Below, piece after piece: positions 50,434 to 59,252 of a DNA stretch of 64,000 bases. The DNA is taken from contig NZ_JABXYJ010000008.1 of NCBI RefSeq assembly GCF_013377855.1, positions 17,792-81,791 of the forward strand, written 5' to 3'. Below the pieces are notes generated by a model. It searched no databases. It saw nothing but the letters and a program-made list of their open reading frames with translations, and was not told the DNA's origin. Source of the stretch: Cognatundibacterium oligocarboniphilum. GTDB lineage: Bacteria; Pseudomonadota; Gammaproteobacteria; Burkholderiales; Burkholderiaceae_D. A program made the translations under genes and the position numbers. The stretch's first letter is position 1. Each line of letters opens with the position of its first letter.

Positions 50434-51676
50434 GCGTCACCATCAGGTTGAAGCGCGTCGCTTTATCTCTGGTCAAAGTCGGTGCGATAAACTTGTTTCG
50501 TTCCAAAACGGTTGAGGCCGTCTGATTCAGAACCTGCCCAAGAATCGTTGTCGTAGTCGTACTTGAGCCATTAGCGGTATTGGTGGATACAGAATCATTA
50601 CCTGCCAATTTACCCACTAACCCCAACAGTAACGAGGTTCCAAAAATCCTTAAATAGTGATTGTCAACGTTGGCCTCGATCCCGGCATTTCCCTGCAGAT
50701 CATATGCATTCGTCCCCATCATTGGCACACGTTTGCCATTGGGTAAAATCAAAATGGTTGCCGCAGTGTTGAAACGCTCCTGACCAACTCTGATATTGGG
50801 GTTGTAAGTAATCAGGATTTTTGATCCCATAGGAATGGCCAGACAAGTATTTTCCAGCGAATCATAAACATTCTCCCTGACCATCACCACCAATTCGCCA
50901 GGAATGTCGGAATTCATAGCTTCCTTGTTGGATACAGGAATCAGCCAGCCCGGAGTCAACAGACATTTGCTTTTTGCACGCTCAACGATCCCAGTTGGCT
51001 CTGGAAACTTTTTGGCGGCAGCTGCCGCATTAAAATCAAGTTCTGTTTGTACAGGCGATTTGGGTTGAACTGGCTGACCATTCAGCGCGGCCAAAGCACC
51101 ATTCAATTGATCCTGTTGCGTACTCGGAATTGGTCTTGCATCAGCTGCAGCTTTAATCATGGCCAGTTCGCTCTCAAGCGAGTTTGCTGCACGTTGAGAA
51201 GATTTGCCCGCGCCGGATTTGAATATAGGCGAGACTGCAATCACGTCGTGTTTGCGCCTCAATTCAATTTCCTGATCGTATTGAACGGAGGATTGGTTCT
51301 TGTTACCAAACTCAGAATTCCTTTTGACATCGCTGTTAGAGGCCACGCCATTGCCTTGCAGCTTTTCCAGATCCGGATTTTTGTTTGCGGCGGCTTCCCG
51401 ATTCCCTTTTACCGCTTCCAGATATTCTTTATATTGCGCATTTTCGACAGTCTCAATTTTCTTATCTGAGTCTTGCGCACCTTGCTTGGCTATGTTCGCT
51501 TTGATATCTTCGTCTTTGATTTTTTTGGTATTCTGATCAGAATTCATTGAGATCACGGCAACCACAATGAGAATAATGATGAATACGAGGCCGCTGAAAA
51601 GTAAAATTCTGCGCGGGGTTTTACCCTTGAGAATTTTCTCTTTTGCGTCAACTTCGATAATTTGGTCAGTCGTCAT
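50402..51676 (-). CDS. virB10: VirB10/TrbI-like secretion channel protein
   Basis: 424 residues. A cytoplasmic tail, one membrane helix near residues 24-46 (ILLFSGLVFIIILIVVAVIS), a disordered Lys/Glu/Asn-rich periplasmic segment, and a C-terminal beta-barrel domain: CLLTPGWLIPVSNKEAMNSD, GELVVMVRENVYDS, GSKILITYNPNIRVGQERF. The conserved NAY..GNAGIEANVDNHYLRIF region marks VirB10. It spans both membranes and connects energy to the pore. Confidence 0.88.
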   Translation of the reverse strand: MTTDQIIEVDAKEKILKGKTPRRILLFSGLVFIIILIVVAVISMNSDQNTKKIKDEDIKANIAKQGAQDSDKKIETVENAQYKEYLEAVKGNREAAANKNPDLEKLQGNGVASNSDVKRNSEFGNKNQSSVQYDQEIELRRKHDVIAVSPIFKSGAGKSSQRAANSLESELAMIKAAADARPIPSTQQDQLNGALAALNGQPVQPKSPVQTELDFNAAAAAKKFPEPTGIVERAKSKCLLTPGWLIPVSNKEAMNSDIPGELVVMVRENVYDSLENTCLAIPMGSKILITYNPNIRVGQERFNTAATILILPNGKRVPMMGTNAYDLQGNAGIEANVDNHYLRIFGTSLLLGLVGKLAGNDSVSTNTANGSSTTTTTILGQVLNQTASTVLERNKFIAPTLTRDKATRFNLMVTREFYMEPYRD

Positions 51677-51682
51677 TTTTGA

Positions 51683-52453
51683 TCACCAAAATCCTGTCTT
51701 CTTCTTGGTAATCCTGACCTCTTCTTTGTCAAGCACGAGAAGAAATTCATCTGCAGTTTTGGTTACAGTGACGTAGTTATTTTTTGGTTTCGGGGTGTAG
51801 TTCACATCGACATATGATCCATTTTCCTTGGCATAAATCATTGGCAGTTCTGTCAGGTCAGATGGAAATTTGATCCAGGTGAACTTACCATCATCTTGTA
51901 CAAAATCTGGACGGAATTTGGCGTCGCCTGAAATTTTGTAATTTGAGTTCAGGGATGAAGGATCTTTCACGCGGATAGTTGGCTGATCTTGTGGCGACTC
52001 CACATGGTCAGCAGGCTGTGATGATGCCAAGAGTCGATTTTTGATTTCCGGATATTTGAACTGCACATACTGATAATAAATACCGCCTTCCGGGGAGGCA
52101 ATCAGCGAAAACTGGTATGTCCGTTTTTTGTTAGTGACCAAGGACATATTTGTTCTGATATTCTGAACGTCTGGTTTGATAAAAACATGATTTTCTTTGG
52201 ATTCCACCTCCCATTGAATGGTGTCACCCAAAGCCGGGTCAATCTCCAGTTTTTCTCCGGCTTCCAGCTCGATGTGAGTCATATAAAACGGGGCCGTCAG
52301 AATCGTCACAATTTGCGCCGGATTGTATTTCACAACCACCATTCTGGAGTCAGTAGGAAGAGCCTGTGGCGTTACCTCTGCATGAGAGATTCCTTGAGAC
52401 AACATCCCAAAAATAGACAAAAATAGTGCCAGGCTGATGTAAATCTTTTTCAT
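51683..52453 (-). CDS. virB9: VirB9-like outer-membrane channel protein
   Basis: 256 residues with a signal peptide (LALFLSIFGMLSQGISHA). VirB9/CagX features: MVVVKYNPAQIVTILTAPFY, THIELEAGEKLEIDPALGDT, HVFIKPDVQNIRTNMSLVTN, KRTYQFSL. It forms the outer-membrane ring with VirB10 and a small lipoprotein (VirB7). No VirB7 gene is obvious here. Confidence 0.88.
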   Translation of the reverse strand: MKKIYISLALFLSIFGMLSQGISHAEVTPQALPTDSRMVVVKYNPAQIVTILTAPFYMTHIELEAGEKLEIDPALGDTIQWEVESKENHVFIKPDVQNIRTNMSLVTNKKRTYQFSLIASPEGGIYYQYVQFKYPEIKNRLLASSQPADHVESPQDQPTIRVKDPSSLNSNYKISGDAKFRPDFVQDDGKFTWIKFPSDLTELPMIYAKENGSYVDVNYTPKPKNNYVTVTKTADEFLLVLDKEEVRITKKKTGFW

Positions 52454-52460
52454 GATTTGG

Positions 52461-53144
52461 TTAGCTCACGTCTGAAATGGTGAAGGAAACGACAAAAATC
52501 CCGGCTGGATTGTCGCCAAGAACTTCCTCATCGGTGGTTGGGGGTTTGACCTCATAGGTAACAGTCATGGTTTTATGTTTGGTCGTTTGACCACTGCTGC
52601 CTACACGGTCTTTCAGCAAGAAATCAATCAGAAATACCTTATCTGAAATCTTTGAAACACCGTTGACCTTCGGTTCTCGAAGATAGTCTGGATGCTCTGC
52701 CAACTTTAAGAAGGGTTTTTCCGAATTGATGAGGTCGGTGAATTGCGCTTTGGCCTGCCCTGACATCAAGACCCGCGCCTTCGCTAAATCAGCGTCCATG
52801 CGTTTTGCGTCGTTGATTGAATACATGCGAATAACCAACTCTTTCAAACGCGCCCTCACCTCATTTTCAGAAGGGGTATACGTAGAGGCTGACATGGGGA
52901 CTACCTTTTCATTTCCGAGCGTGTCAACTTCCAGACGATAAATTTTCACACTTTTGAGTGGGAGCATTGTGTTGATTGTGAATGCCAACACAACGATCAC
53001 AAATGCCATGACAAAACATGCCACTTTCCATTGAGACTTTTCCACGGCATCTCTGGCATTTCTGTTAAACATAAGTTGTGTAACTTTTGCAAATTTACTG
53101 TAGTGTCCAGGAAACTCGCTCGGTGCTTCATTCTGTGCAGACAT
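52461..53144 (-). CDS. virB8: VirB8-like inner-membrane protein
   Basis: 227 residues. A cytoplasmic N-terminus, one membrane helix (VACFVMAFVIVVLAFTINTM), then a periplasmic NTF2-like domain: LPLKSVKIYRLEVDTLGNEK, MYSINDAKRMDADLAKARVL, then VTYEVKPPTTDEE. First gene of the operon that continues with virB9, virB10 and the transglycosylase. The 58-bp dyad lies upstream, at 53274. Confidence 0.85.
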   Translation of the reverse strand: MSAQNEAPSEFPGHYSKFAKVTQLMFNRNARDAVEKSQWKVACFVMAFVIVVLAFTINTMLPLKSVKIYRLEVDTLGNEKVVPMSASTYTPSENEVRARLKELVIRMYSINDAKRMDADLAKARVLMSGQAKAQFTDLINSEKPFLKLAEHPDYLREPKVNGVSKISDKVFLIDFLLKDRVGSSGQTTKHKTMTVTYEVKPPTTDEEVLGDNPAGIFVVSFTISDVS

Positions 53145-53273
53145 ATTTGAATAGGAGATTGATCGATGCTGTAACTGTAATCGTGGGAAGCCAATTACTT
53201 TTTCACAAAAGGGAAGGATATTTATTCTTCATTCAAAGATTCCAATCTGCCATCGCCAGAAAATTGGCAATCA

Positions 53274-53331
53274 TGGGAAATACACCATACTTTTTTCCAC
53301 CGGGGTGGAAATTTACGTGGCAAATTTCCCA
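53274..53331. promoter_or_regulatory. 58-bp dyad, copy B
   Basis: Same architecture and length as 24516-24573: outer arms TGGGAAAT / ATTTCCCA and inner TTTCCACCG / GGGTGGAAA, centred at 53302.5. The left half-site matches copy A well over its ends. It lies 130 bases upstream of virB8. Confidence 0.75.
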
Positions 53332-53343
53332 AGTACCAATTCC

Positions 53344-53371
53344 AAAAAAAAACCCCAGTATTAACTGGGGT
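53344..53371 (-). terminator. Terminator of the SbcC-like gene
   Basis: The stem ACCCCAGT..ACTGGGGT followed by eight T on the minus strand, 24 bases past the stop. Confidence 0.88.
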
Positions 53372-53394
53372 CGAGTGATTTAAAAAAGGAATTC

Positions 53395-55755
53395 TTAAGC
53401 TGACAATAATTTCGGCTTGACGTAATCCCTTAAATCAATGATTGCATCCGCAAAATCTACGCAAGCCGGTGAATGGCTGATGAAGATTTCACGCTCGCAA
53501 CCACTTAAACGAAGAATTTCCTTTTTCATCTGCATAAACTGTCGTTTGCGCTCATCATCCAGGGCACCATCAGTTTCATCAGAAAACAAAGTCTTGCATT
53601 TCAATTCTTGGTTCAGTCTGACATATAAAGCAATACCTCTGCACAAACAATCGTTAATCCAAACTTTTTGTCCGCCTGACATAAAATCGAGCGGTTTCGC
53701 AGGTTTAATTTCGCCGTCTTCCGATGTCGTAATCACACCGATTTCGAATGACTCACGTTTATTACCGTTGGCTAAATCGGTTTGCGTTTGGATTTCGATT
53801 GAAAATTCAGACCCATAACATGCCAGTAGCTGATTGACTAACCTTGACAAGGTTGGCCCGGCATCATCAACACAAAGAGCAATCGTTCCGTTGATCCCAA
53901 AGCCTGAAGCAAGTTGCCGCCAATATGCAATTTCCGTGGACAGCTCCTCAATACAACGCTCCAGGATCGATTTTTTGGCGATTTGCTTTTCCAAAACAGA
54001 AATTTCGACTTCAAGTTTGGCTTTCATTGTCACCTTCGCTTCAACTTGGCCATTCAGAACTGCGAGAGAATTTTTCAGATCCAGAAGCTTTCGCTTTGCA
54101 TTTTCGAATTCCTGCGTGCGATCCAAAGCGCTCAGAGACTTCAATTCCGCATTCAGTATTTCAAGATCAGAAACCAGTTTCTGCTTGTTCTGAGTGAAAA
54201 TGTCCTCGTTATGCTTTTTTTGCAGCAACAGATCGTTCAGCATACCTTTGGCGTTCAACAATGCCTGTTCAACGGAATTGATCTGCCCCGCTCTGCCAGC
54301 CAGCGTGCTCAATTTCAACTGTTCTTGCCGCAGTAAGTCAAGTTGACGCTTTGCCAGATCAAGGGCGGCCTTCACTTGTCCTAAATCATTGAGTTCCAAC
54401 TTCAGCGAATTCAAAGAATGAACTGCTTTGGTATAGTTTTCTTTGATTTCATCCCGCTTGAAAAACAATACTTCGGCACGTTTTTTTGCATCATGGGCAT
54501 GTGACAGCAACTGGCAAGTACCATTCACCTGCATACCGACACATGGCACTTCCGAAGCCAATTTTGCCTGCTGATTCATGCTGTCCATTTCTGAACGAAC
54601 AGTCGTTCCCTTTTGAATCAGATTGGTAACGACCGCTTCCATTTCTGTCTTCTTCAAATGCTGGGCATTTGCCTGATCCCATTTTTCTGAAATTTCAGTC
54701 AAAGATTTTGTTGCAAAATCAATTTCTGAATTCAGTTCAGGTAAGCGTTTAGCAGCGTCCAAGATTTTCTGCTTATCGGCTAATTCAGATTCATGAATCC
54801 GAATCTGCTGGCTGATCTGCGCTTGACTTGCAGCTTTCGCTTTTTCGTCGGCTATCTTCTGTTGAGTGATTTGCTCAAGCTGCATCTCAATCGAACGTTT
54901 TCTGGAACTGAGTTCATCCAGTCGCAACTGATTCTGACGGCCATCGGCAATTTCTTGCTCGATTCGCTGAATGATTAAACCCGTAGAATCGATTTGCTCA
55001 CTTGCAGATTGCAATTGCGCTCGGCTAGACAGCAGATCAGAAGTGACAATGACCAATTGGCATTGTAGCGATTTGAATGACTCTTCCAACTGAACGGATC
55101 TGGCCACTTCTGATTGACGACGATCGAGTTCTCTGGTGAGGATAGTGACGACCTCGGACGCCTGCCTTGAGACTTTTTTCATATTCTCAATACCAAGCAT
55201 TTCGCTCATCAGCATTTTCATATCTTCGTTCCCAAAGGTTGATAATGCTTTCCTGTTTTGCGCCAAATATTGACTGACAAAGAATAACTCTGGAGGACCA
55301 AGAAGATATTCAATGGCTTCGTCGTGCGTTGTGGACTTGCCATCCGATTGAATCAAACCATCTGGTGATCGGAACGCAACCCACTGAGTACCCTCTTTCT
55401 TGTACACATAGGCATCGGTATCACGTGATTTCGTCGTGAAAATTAATTCAGACCGATACACATTCCCGTCTGTATGTTCCCATGTAAATTCCTTTCTGCA
55501 TTTACCGGGTAATAAGTGATCAAAAAAGCTGAAATTTCTGACCGTGTATTTTTCCGTATCAGCGGACTTCATGCGTGATGGCATGATGCGATACGGATGC
55601 GAGTTATCCATTAAAGTAGATTTTCCAATGCCGTTTGGACCCACAATAGCAATGAGACCGAGTGGCAACTCTGTAAAATCAATGGATATGGAATTCAGAC
55701 CAAGGCCATCGTAAATGCCCTTGAATCCTTCCAGGACTGTTGAGATAAGTTTCAT
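53395..55755 (-). CDS. SbcC/Rad50/gp46-like ATPase
   Basis: 786 residues. Walker A is IVGPNGIGKSTLMDN (residues about 37-50); long coiled coils cover residues about 200-600. A hook-like motif CVGMQVNGTC near residue 400 differs from the usual CxxC zinc hook. The signature motif is FMSGGQKVWINDCL and Walker B KTLFSDETDGALD. Such proteins form a nuclease complex with SbcD-type subunits to process DNA ends and hairpins. It overlaps the 156-residue gene by ATGA. Confidence 0.88.
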   Translation of the reverse strand: MKLISTVLEGFKGIYDGLGLNSISIDFTELPLGLIAIVGPNGIGKSTLMDNSHPYRIMPSRMKSADTEKYTVRNFSFFDHLLPGKCRKEFTWEHTDGNVYRSELIFTTKSRDTDAYVYKKEGTQWVAFRSPDGLIQSDGKSTTHDEAIEYLLGPPELFFVSQYLAQNRKALSTFGNEDMKMLMSEMLGIENMKKVSRQASEVVTILTRELDRRQSEVARSVQLEESFKSLQCQLVIVTSDLLSSRAQLQSASEQIDSTGLIIQRIEQEIADGRQNQLRLDELSSRKRSIEMQLEQITQQKIADEKAKAASQAQISQQIRIHESELADKQKILDAAKRLPELNSEIDFATKSLTEISEKWDQANAQHLKKTEMEAVVTNLIQKGTTVRSEMDSMNQQAKLASEVPCVGMQVNGTCQLLSHAHDAKKRAEVLFFKRDEIKENYTKAVHSLNSLKLELNDLGQVKAALDLAKRQLDLLRQEQLKLSTLAGRAGQINSVEQALLNAKGMLNDLLLQKKHNEDIFTQNKQKLVSDLEILNAELKSLSALDRTQEFENAKRKLLDLKNSLAVLNGQVEAKVTMKAKLEVEISVLEKQIAKKSILERCIEELSTEIAYWRQLASGFGINGTIALCVDDAGPTLSRLVNQLLACYGSEFSIEIQTQTDLANGNKRESFEIGVITTSEDGEIKPAKPLDFMSGGQKVWINDCLCRGIALYVRLNQELKCKTLFSDETDGALDDERKRQFMQMKKEILRLSGCEREIFISHSPACVDFADAIIDLRDYVKPKLLSA

Positions 55756-56222
55756 TGGTATTCATCAAAAAAAATGGGTTCGGGCATTTCCGTAGTGGCC
55801 GGAAATGCTACGCTTGGAATTTCCTGTGGATCTTCCATTTCCATCACAGATGATGTTGCGGGGATATAGCTGTTGAGCCATGCCAGCAACTTTTGCTGTT
55901 CACCTTTGAGTTTGGAATGAATTAATGCGACATCGGATGCCCCGGTAAGCGCCATGCGTTCATCATTTGAAAACTGTGATTCAAGATGATTTTCGAATGA
56001 CCACAATAGCCATGCAACATCGATATTGGGGATGAGAAAAAGTCGTTTATCAGATTCAACGACCATGAATTTCCCGAAAATTCCCAGAACAGAAATGTCC
56101 GGAGAAAAATCAGGTAAATTTACCGGAAGAATCAGTGGGGTGAATACAACTTGCGGAAACCTGGGATTGACAGCACAAATCCAATCATCGGTAACAGGTA
56201 GTAAAGGTTTTTTGAATTTCAT
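55752..56222 (-). CDS. Hypothetical protein between nuclease subunits (156 aa)
   Basis: A soluble alpha/beta protein from ATG 56220-56222, with GGAGG upstream. No recognised domain (FPQVVFTPLILPVNLPDFSP, GIFGKFMVVESDKRLFLIPN). Overlap with the SbcC-like gene implies co-translation and maybe a complex partner. Its leader has the recurrent 20-bp stem-loop (56296) and a hairpin (56242). Confidence 0.55.
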   Translation of the reverse strand: MKFKKPLLPVTDDWICAVNPRFPQVVFTPLILPVNLPDFSPDISVLGIFGKFMVVESDKRLFLIPNIDVAWLLWSFENHLESQFSNDERMALTGASDVALIHSKLKGEQQKLLAWLNSYIPATSSVMEMEDPQEIPSVAFPATTEMPEPIFFDEYQ

Positions 56223-56241
56223 TATGCCTCCAAAATAAATT

Positions 56242-56270
56242 GGGGCATATTCCCAATGGGGATATGCCCC
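56242..56270 (-). promoter_or_regulatory. Leader hairpin with CCC-loop-GGG apex
   Basis: GGGGCATATTCCC / GGGGATATGCCCC around an AAT loop, 20 bases upstream of the start of the 156-residue gene. Confidence 0.5.
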
Positions 56271-56295
56271 ATCAGGGTAAAAGCTTGATGCTTTA

Positions 56296-56315
56296 GACGA
56301 TGCTAGTTTCCTAGC
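56296..56315 (-). repeat. Recurrent 20-bp leader stem-loop, copy 2
   Basis: Identical to 24365-24384: the minus strand reads GCTAGGAAACTAGCATCGTC, followed again by a T-A pair and a hairpin about 26 bases on. Confidence 0.7.
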
Positions 56316-56418
56316 GGAAAAAACTGCTTTGTAAATTTTTGGACTTACAAAGAAATTCTCTCATTATTGTATTGCGATTTAATCCGTGCGATTCTGAAAA
56401 TGAATCAAGAAAAGAGAA

Positions 56419-56448
56419 GCTTTCAAGTACCCGAAGGTACCTGAAAGC
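56419..56448 (-). terminator. Terminator of the SbcD-like gene
   Basis: GCTTTCAGGTACC / GGTACTTGAAAGC with a TTCG tetraloop and a T-rich tail on the minus strand. Confidence 0.75.
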
Positions 56449-56454
56449 CTCTGA

Positions 56455-57708
56455 TTAGCCCTGCTCAAACGCCGCAATATCAGCAATGATCTTATTTGCT
56501 GTATCCGAAGCAGTGCTTTGCGTTAAAACGGCAAACCGTTCCAATAATGGCTCGCTGGGGATATTGGTTTGTGAACACCACACCTTCAGTTTATTGGCCA
56601 ATCCGCTTTCTTTATTAATACCTTCGGCACGTGACCGTTGGATTTTCAGAATGCGAGGTTCCAGTTTTAACGAAACTGCCGATTCAAATATTTTTTTGAT
56701 TCGGTCAATGCTGACAAGTTGCGAATGCTCTTCATCTATTTGCCACCGTATCCGAACATAACCGCCGGCAAACTTTGGCGCTTCCTTCATTAATTCCTCG
56801 TAGTCCGGCGGGCCATTAAAATCGAATTCCCCCATTGTACGAGCCGGTGTCTTCATAAAGCTGAAACTGGCACTTTGCGCTGAGACAGACCAGAACAAAA
56901 AACCCTTGTCATCCTTTTCGCCGTGATGGAATCGGCCAACAGAACCCGGGTAAGCTATTTTGCGTCCGAAGCGATCCCACGACTGATGTTTATGGATATG
57001 ACCCAGTAAGAATGCACTGCATTGCGCATCAAACAGGGAATCAGTGGTGAACTCATGATCTGGGCCATTCATCGGCACACCATGTTCGGACACACTGCCA
57101 CGAACCGTGCCGTGAGAAATTCCCATTGTAGGGATTCCCTTCGCGGCAAACAGCTGGTTCATGGCACCACAGCCAGTCAGATAGTTTTGAATAGCCTGAC
57201 CTGTTTCCACGTCTGCTGCAGCACCACCAAGCTGCGCTGCCACGTTAGCTTTATTGATCGTCGGAACACAAGTAACCACCAGCCGAATCAACGGTAAGTA
57301 CAGTTCGCCATCAGCAAACACTGCACCGACTGAAAATATCCATTGGTTATCAAGTGTCAATGCGATCTGGCAAATTCTATTTGCAACGGCAATTGGATGC
57401 ACATTGCTCATTAAGCCCAACATTTCGATGGTGCCAGGCGGTTCATGAGAAAACGTACCTTGCAGAATTATCATCGGAGCAACAGCTGAGAGTTGCTTAA
57501 TGCGCCGGGACAGTGCCAGAACCGGCTTAGAATGCACTTCCAACCGATGTTCAGTGGAATCGCCAGACAGAACGATTACATCTGGTTTAGAGGTTTCCGC
57601 AACCTCAACAACGCTATTAAGGCAAGTTTCTGCCTCTAGTAAATTCTCGTTGCAATAATGCGTATCAGAGAAATGCAAGCAACGAATGGTTTGAATGAGA
57701 TCATCCAT
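56455..57708 (-). CDS. SbcD/Mre11/gp47-like nuclease
   Basis: 417 residues from ATG 57706-57708, with CAGGAAAG upstream; the longer frame crosses the terminator. Metallophosphoesterase motifs: FSDTHYCNE (Asp, His), VLSGDSTEH (Asp), ILQGTFSHEPPG in place of the usual GNHD, GISHGTVRG (His) and LLGHIHKHQSW (GHxH). The third motif has Thr for Asn, but His and Glu are kept. It is separated from the SbcC-like gene by a terminator and the 156-residue gene. Confidence 0.85.
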   Translation of the reverse strand: MDDLIQTIRCLHFSDTHYCNENLLEAETCLNSVVEVAETSKPDVIVLSGDSTEHRLEVHSKPVLALSRRIKQLSAVAPMIILQGTFSHEPPGTIEMLGLMSNVHPIAVANRICQIALTLDNQWIFSVGAVFADGELYLPLIRLVVTCVPTINKANVAAQLGGAAADVETGQAIQNYLTGCGAMNQLFAAKGIPTMGISHGTVRGSVSEHGVPMNGPDHEFTTDSLFDAQCSAFLLGHIHKHQSWDRFGRKIAYPGSVGRFHHGEKDDKGFLFWSVSAQSASFSFMKTPARTMGEFDFNGPPDYEELMKEAPKFAGGYVRIRWQIDEEHSQLVSIDRIKKIFESAVSLKLEPRILKIQRSRAEGINKESGLANKLKVWCSQTNIPSEPLLERFAVLTQSTASDTANKIIADIAAFEQG

Positions 57709-57719
57709 TTTCTTTCCTG

Positions 57720-57744
57720 AAAAAAAGTGCCTCCGAAGAGGCAC
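57720..57744 (-). terminator. Terminator before the SbcD-like gene
   Basis: GTGCCTC, loop TTCG, GAGGCAC, followed by seven T on the minus strand. It lies between the RDF-like gene and the SbcD-like gene, which suggests attenuation inside the operon. Confidence 0.85.
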
Positions 57745-57749
57745 AGGGT

Positions 57750-59018
57750 TTATTTGAATGGCGACAGCAAATGCTGAAGTTCAGAGACAGTCAAAGTTGA
57801 AATGTGAAGGATTTCCTTCTCAACGATTTTCTGTTCTGATGCCCAGTTATCACCGTGTTTGTGTATTGCATATTGATTGAACACTGCCGGCGATTCCCCG
57901 AAATACTTGAGATACGCCCGTAACTCTTTCACCGCCCTTTCCAACGGTGTCAGATTCGCGGCTTTCAAGCTGGCTAAGAATTGCATCAGCATTTCATGGC
58001 GTTCATCCAATTCAACATCGGAAGCAGCCGTAGCTGGTTGACTCGAATCTGACTCTGATTCACCAGGTACGTTTTCAAGCAAAGCTACTGCCTTATGAAC
58101 GACATCTGAAGAATCAAGCTGTTGATTTAGCCAATACTCTTCCAAGGCTTTGCAGGTATCAATATCCGAAACCAGAACGGTTACCCACTGCTTAGATTTC
58201 TCCAGACCACGTTCACTGAAATACGGGACTTCCATGCAAATTTTGGTAAGCGTGAACTCCGTATTTCTCAGCGTACCTTGCAAGTGGCTGACAAAACTCA
58301 GCGTTTTATGCCACTGCTTGAGCGAATTGGTACTGGATGTATTCGCTTGGATAACTCCTGCACCACGAATTCCTGGAATTGAAAATTGCAGTGACAAATC
58401 CAGCCGACATTGCTTGGCCTGAAATTGGGGACAATTTTCAAAATTGCAGATGCCATCCGGAATATCATCATCCATCCGGAATTCTTTTGGGCGCGGTCCG
58501 AACGAGCGAGTTATCCGGGTTGCCGTTGCAGAAGTAGGTGGCGTTGGATACCGCATGCAATGCCGTGTTCCTTCATTCGAGTATTCACTAAAGTAAATCA
58601 CGCCCTTGGTAGAATACATCGCAAAACGATGCGGCATAACCGACAAGGGATCATCACTGGTAAAGCGAATCGGAATGCTGTAAACCAGTCTTCCGTTGCC
58701 GCGATCTTCCCCGTACATGCGATTCAGTTCGTGTAGGGCGTTTGGATCATGAAAATCCTTTTGGGAGAATGTGAAGTGCTGAGTATTCTCCATTTTGAGA
58801 GGATTTTTTTTGGATGTTTCCTTGACCAGAAGTTGTTCAATCTGATCGTAAGAAAGGCCATCCTTGAGACCTTGGTCATAAATGTGGACAGCACGTTGAT
58901 TGCCGGCCAGTTCTTTGGTCAATACCTTTTTCCCGAGACGAATGCGACCAACAACTTGCATTGTCAATTGCAACTCATCGACTATGGAACGCGGTACCGG
59001 ACGATTACTCACAGTCAT
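57750..59018 (-). CDS. Hypothetical protein, possibly phiC31 gp3-like (recombination directionality factor-like)
   Basis: 422 residues, with AAGGAGTCC upstream. The opening VGRIRLGKKVLTKE and a later Cys cluster (GICNFENCPQFQAKQC) recall the metal-binding family that includes phiC31 gp3, often annotated as hydrolase or metal-binding protein. The middle has VYSIPIRFTSDDPLSVMPHR, and the C-terminus is helical. The likeness is moderate. In plasmids, such proteins lie near recombination genes, here the SbcCD-like pair. Confidence 0.45.
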   Translation of the reverse strand: MTVSNRPVPRSIVDELQLTMQVVGRIRLGKKVLTKELAGNQRAVHIYDQGLKDGLSYDQIEQLLVKETSKKNPLKMENTQHFTFSQKDFHDPNALHELNRMYGEDRGNGRLVYSIPIRFTSDDPLSVMPHRFAMYSTKGVIYFSEYSNEGTRHCMRYPTPPTSATATRITRSFGPRPKEFRMDDDIPDGICNFENCPQFQAKQCRLDLSLQFSIPGIRGAGVIQANTSSTNSLKQWHKTLSFVSHLQGTLRNTEFTLTKICMEVPYFSERGLEKSKQWVTVLVSDIDTCKALEEYWLNQQLDSSDVVHKAVALLENVPGESESDSSQPATAASDVELDERHEMLMQFLASLKAANLTPLERAVKELRAYLKYFGESPAVFNQYAIHKHGDNWASEQKIVEKEILHISTLTVSELQHLLSPFK

Positions 59019-59194
59019 TTTGGACTCCTTATCCTTGCGCTGGGTTTAATTTTGGCGCGAACGAAAAGTTCAATTCCGGCCAATGTAATTGCGATGAAAC
59101 TGACCAACACCGGATGAGTCAGAAGCAACGCGGTAACCATCATCACAACAAGGGTTGAAATTATGGCTCTGGGTTTAGAAATTTTTTTCTGCAT
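59015..59194 (-). CDS. Small membrane protein
   Basis: 59 residues from ATG 59192-59194; a TTG further upstream is less likely. Two hydrophobic segments (AIISTLVVMMVTALLLTHPV and VSFIAITLAGIELFV). Overlap of the next start by ATGA implies translational coupling to the 422-residue gene. Confidence 0.5.
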   Translation of the reverse strand: MQKKISKPRAIISTLVVMMVTALLLTHPVLVSFIAITLAGIELFVRAKIKPSARIRSPK

Positions 59195-59207
59195 GTTGAG
59201 TACACCC

Positions 59208-59234
59208 AAAAAAAATCCCGCACTAGGCGGGATT
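59208..59234 (-). terminator. Terminator between two small membrane protein genes
   Basis: The stem AATCCCGC..GCGGGATT followed by T on the minus strand. Confidence 0.8.
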
Positions 59235-59252
59235 GGTTAAAGCGCATAACGC

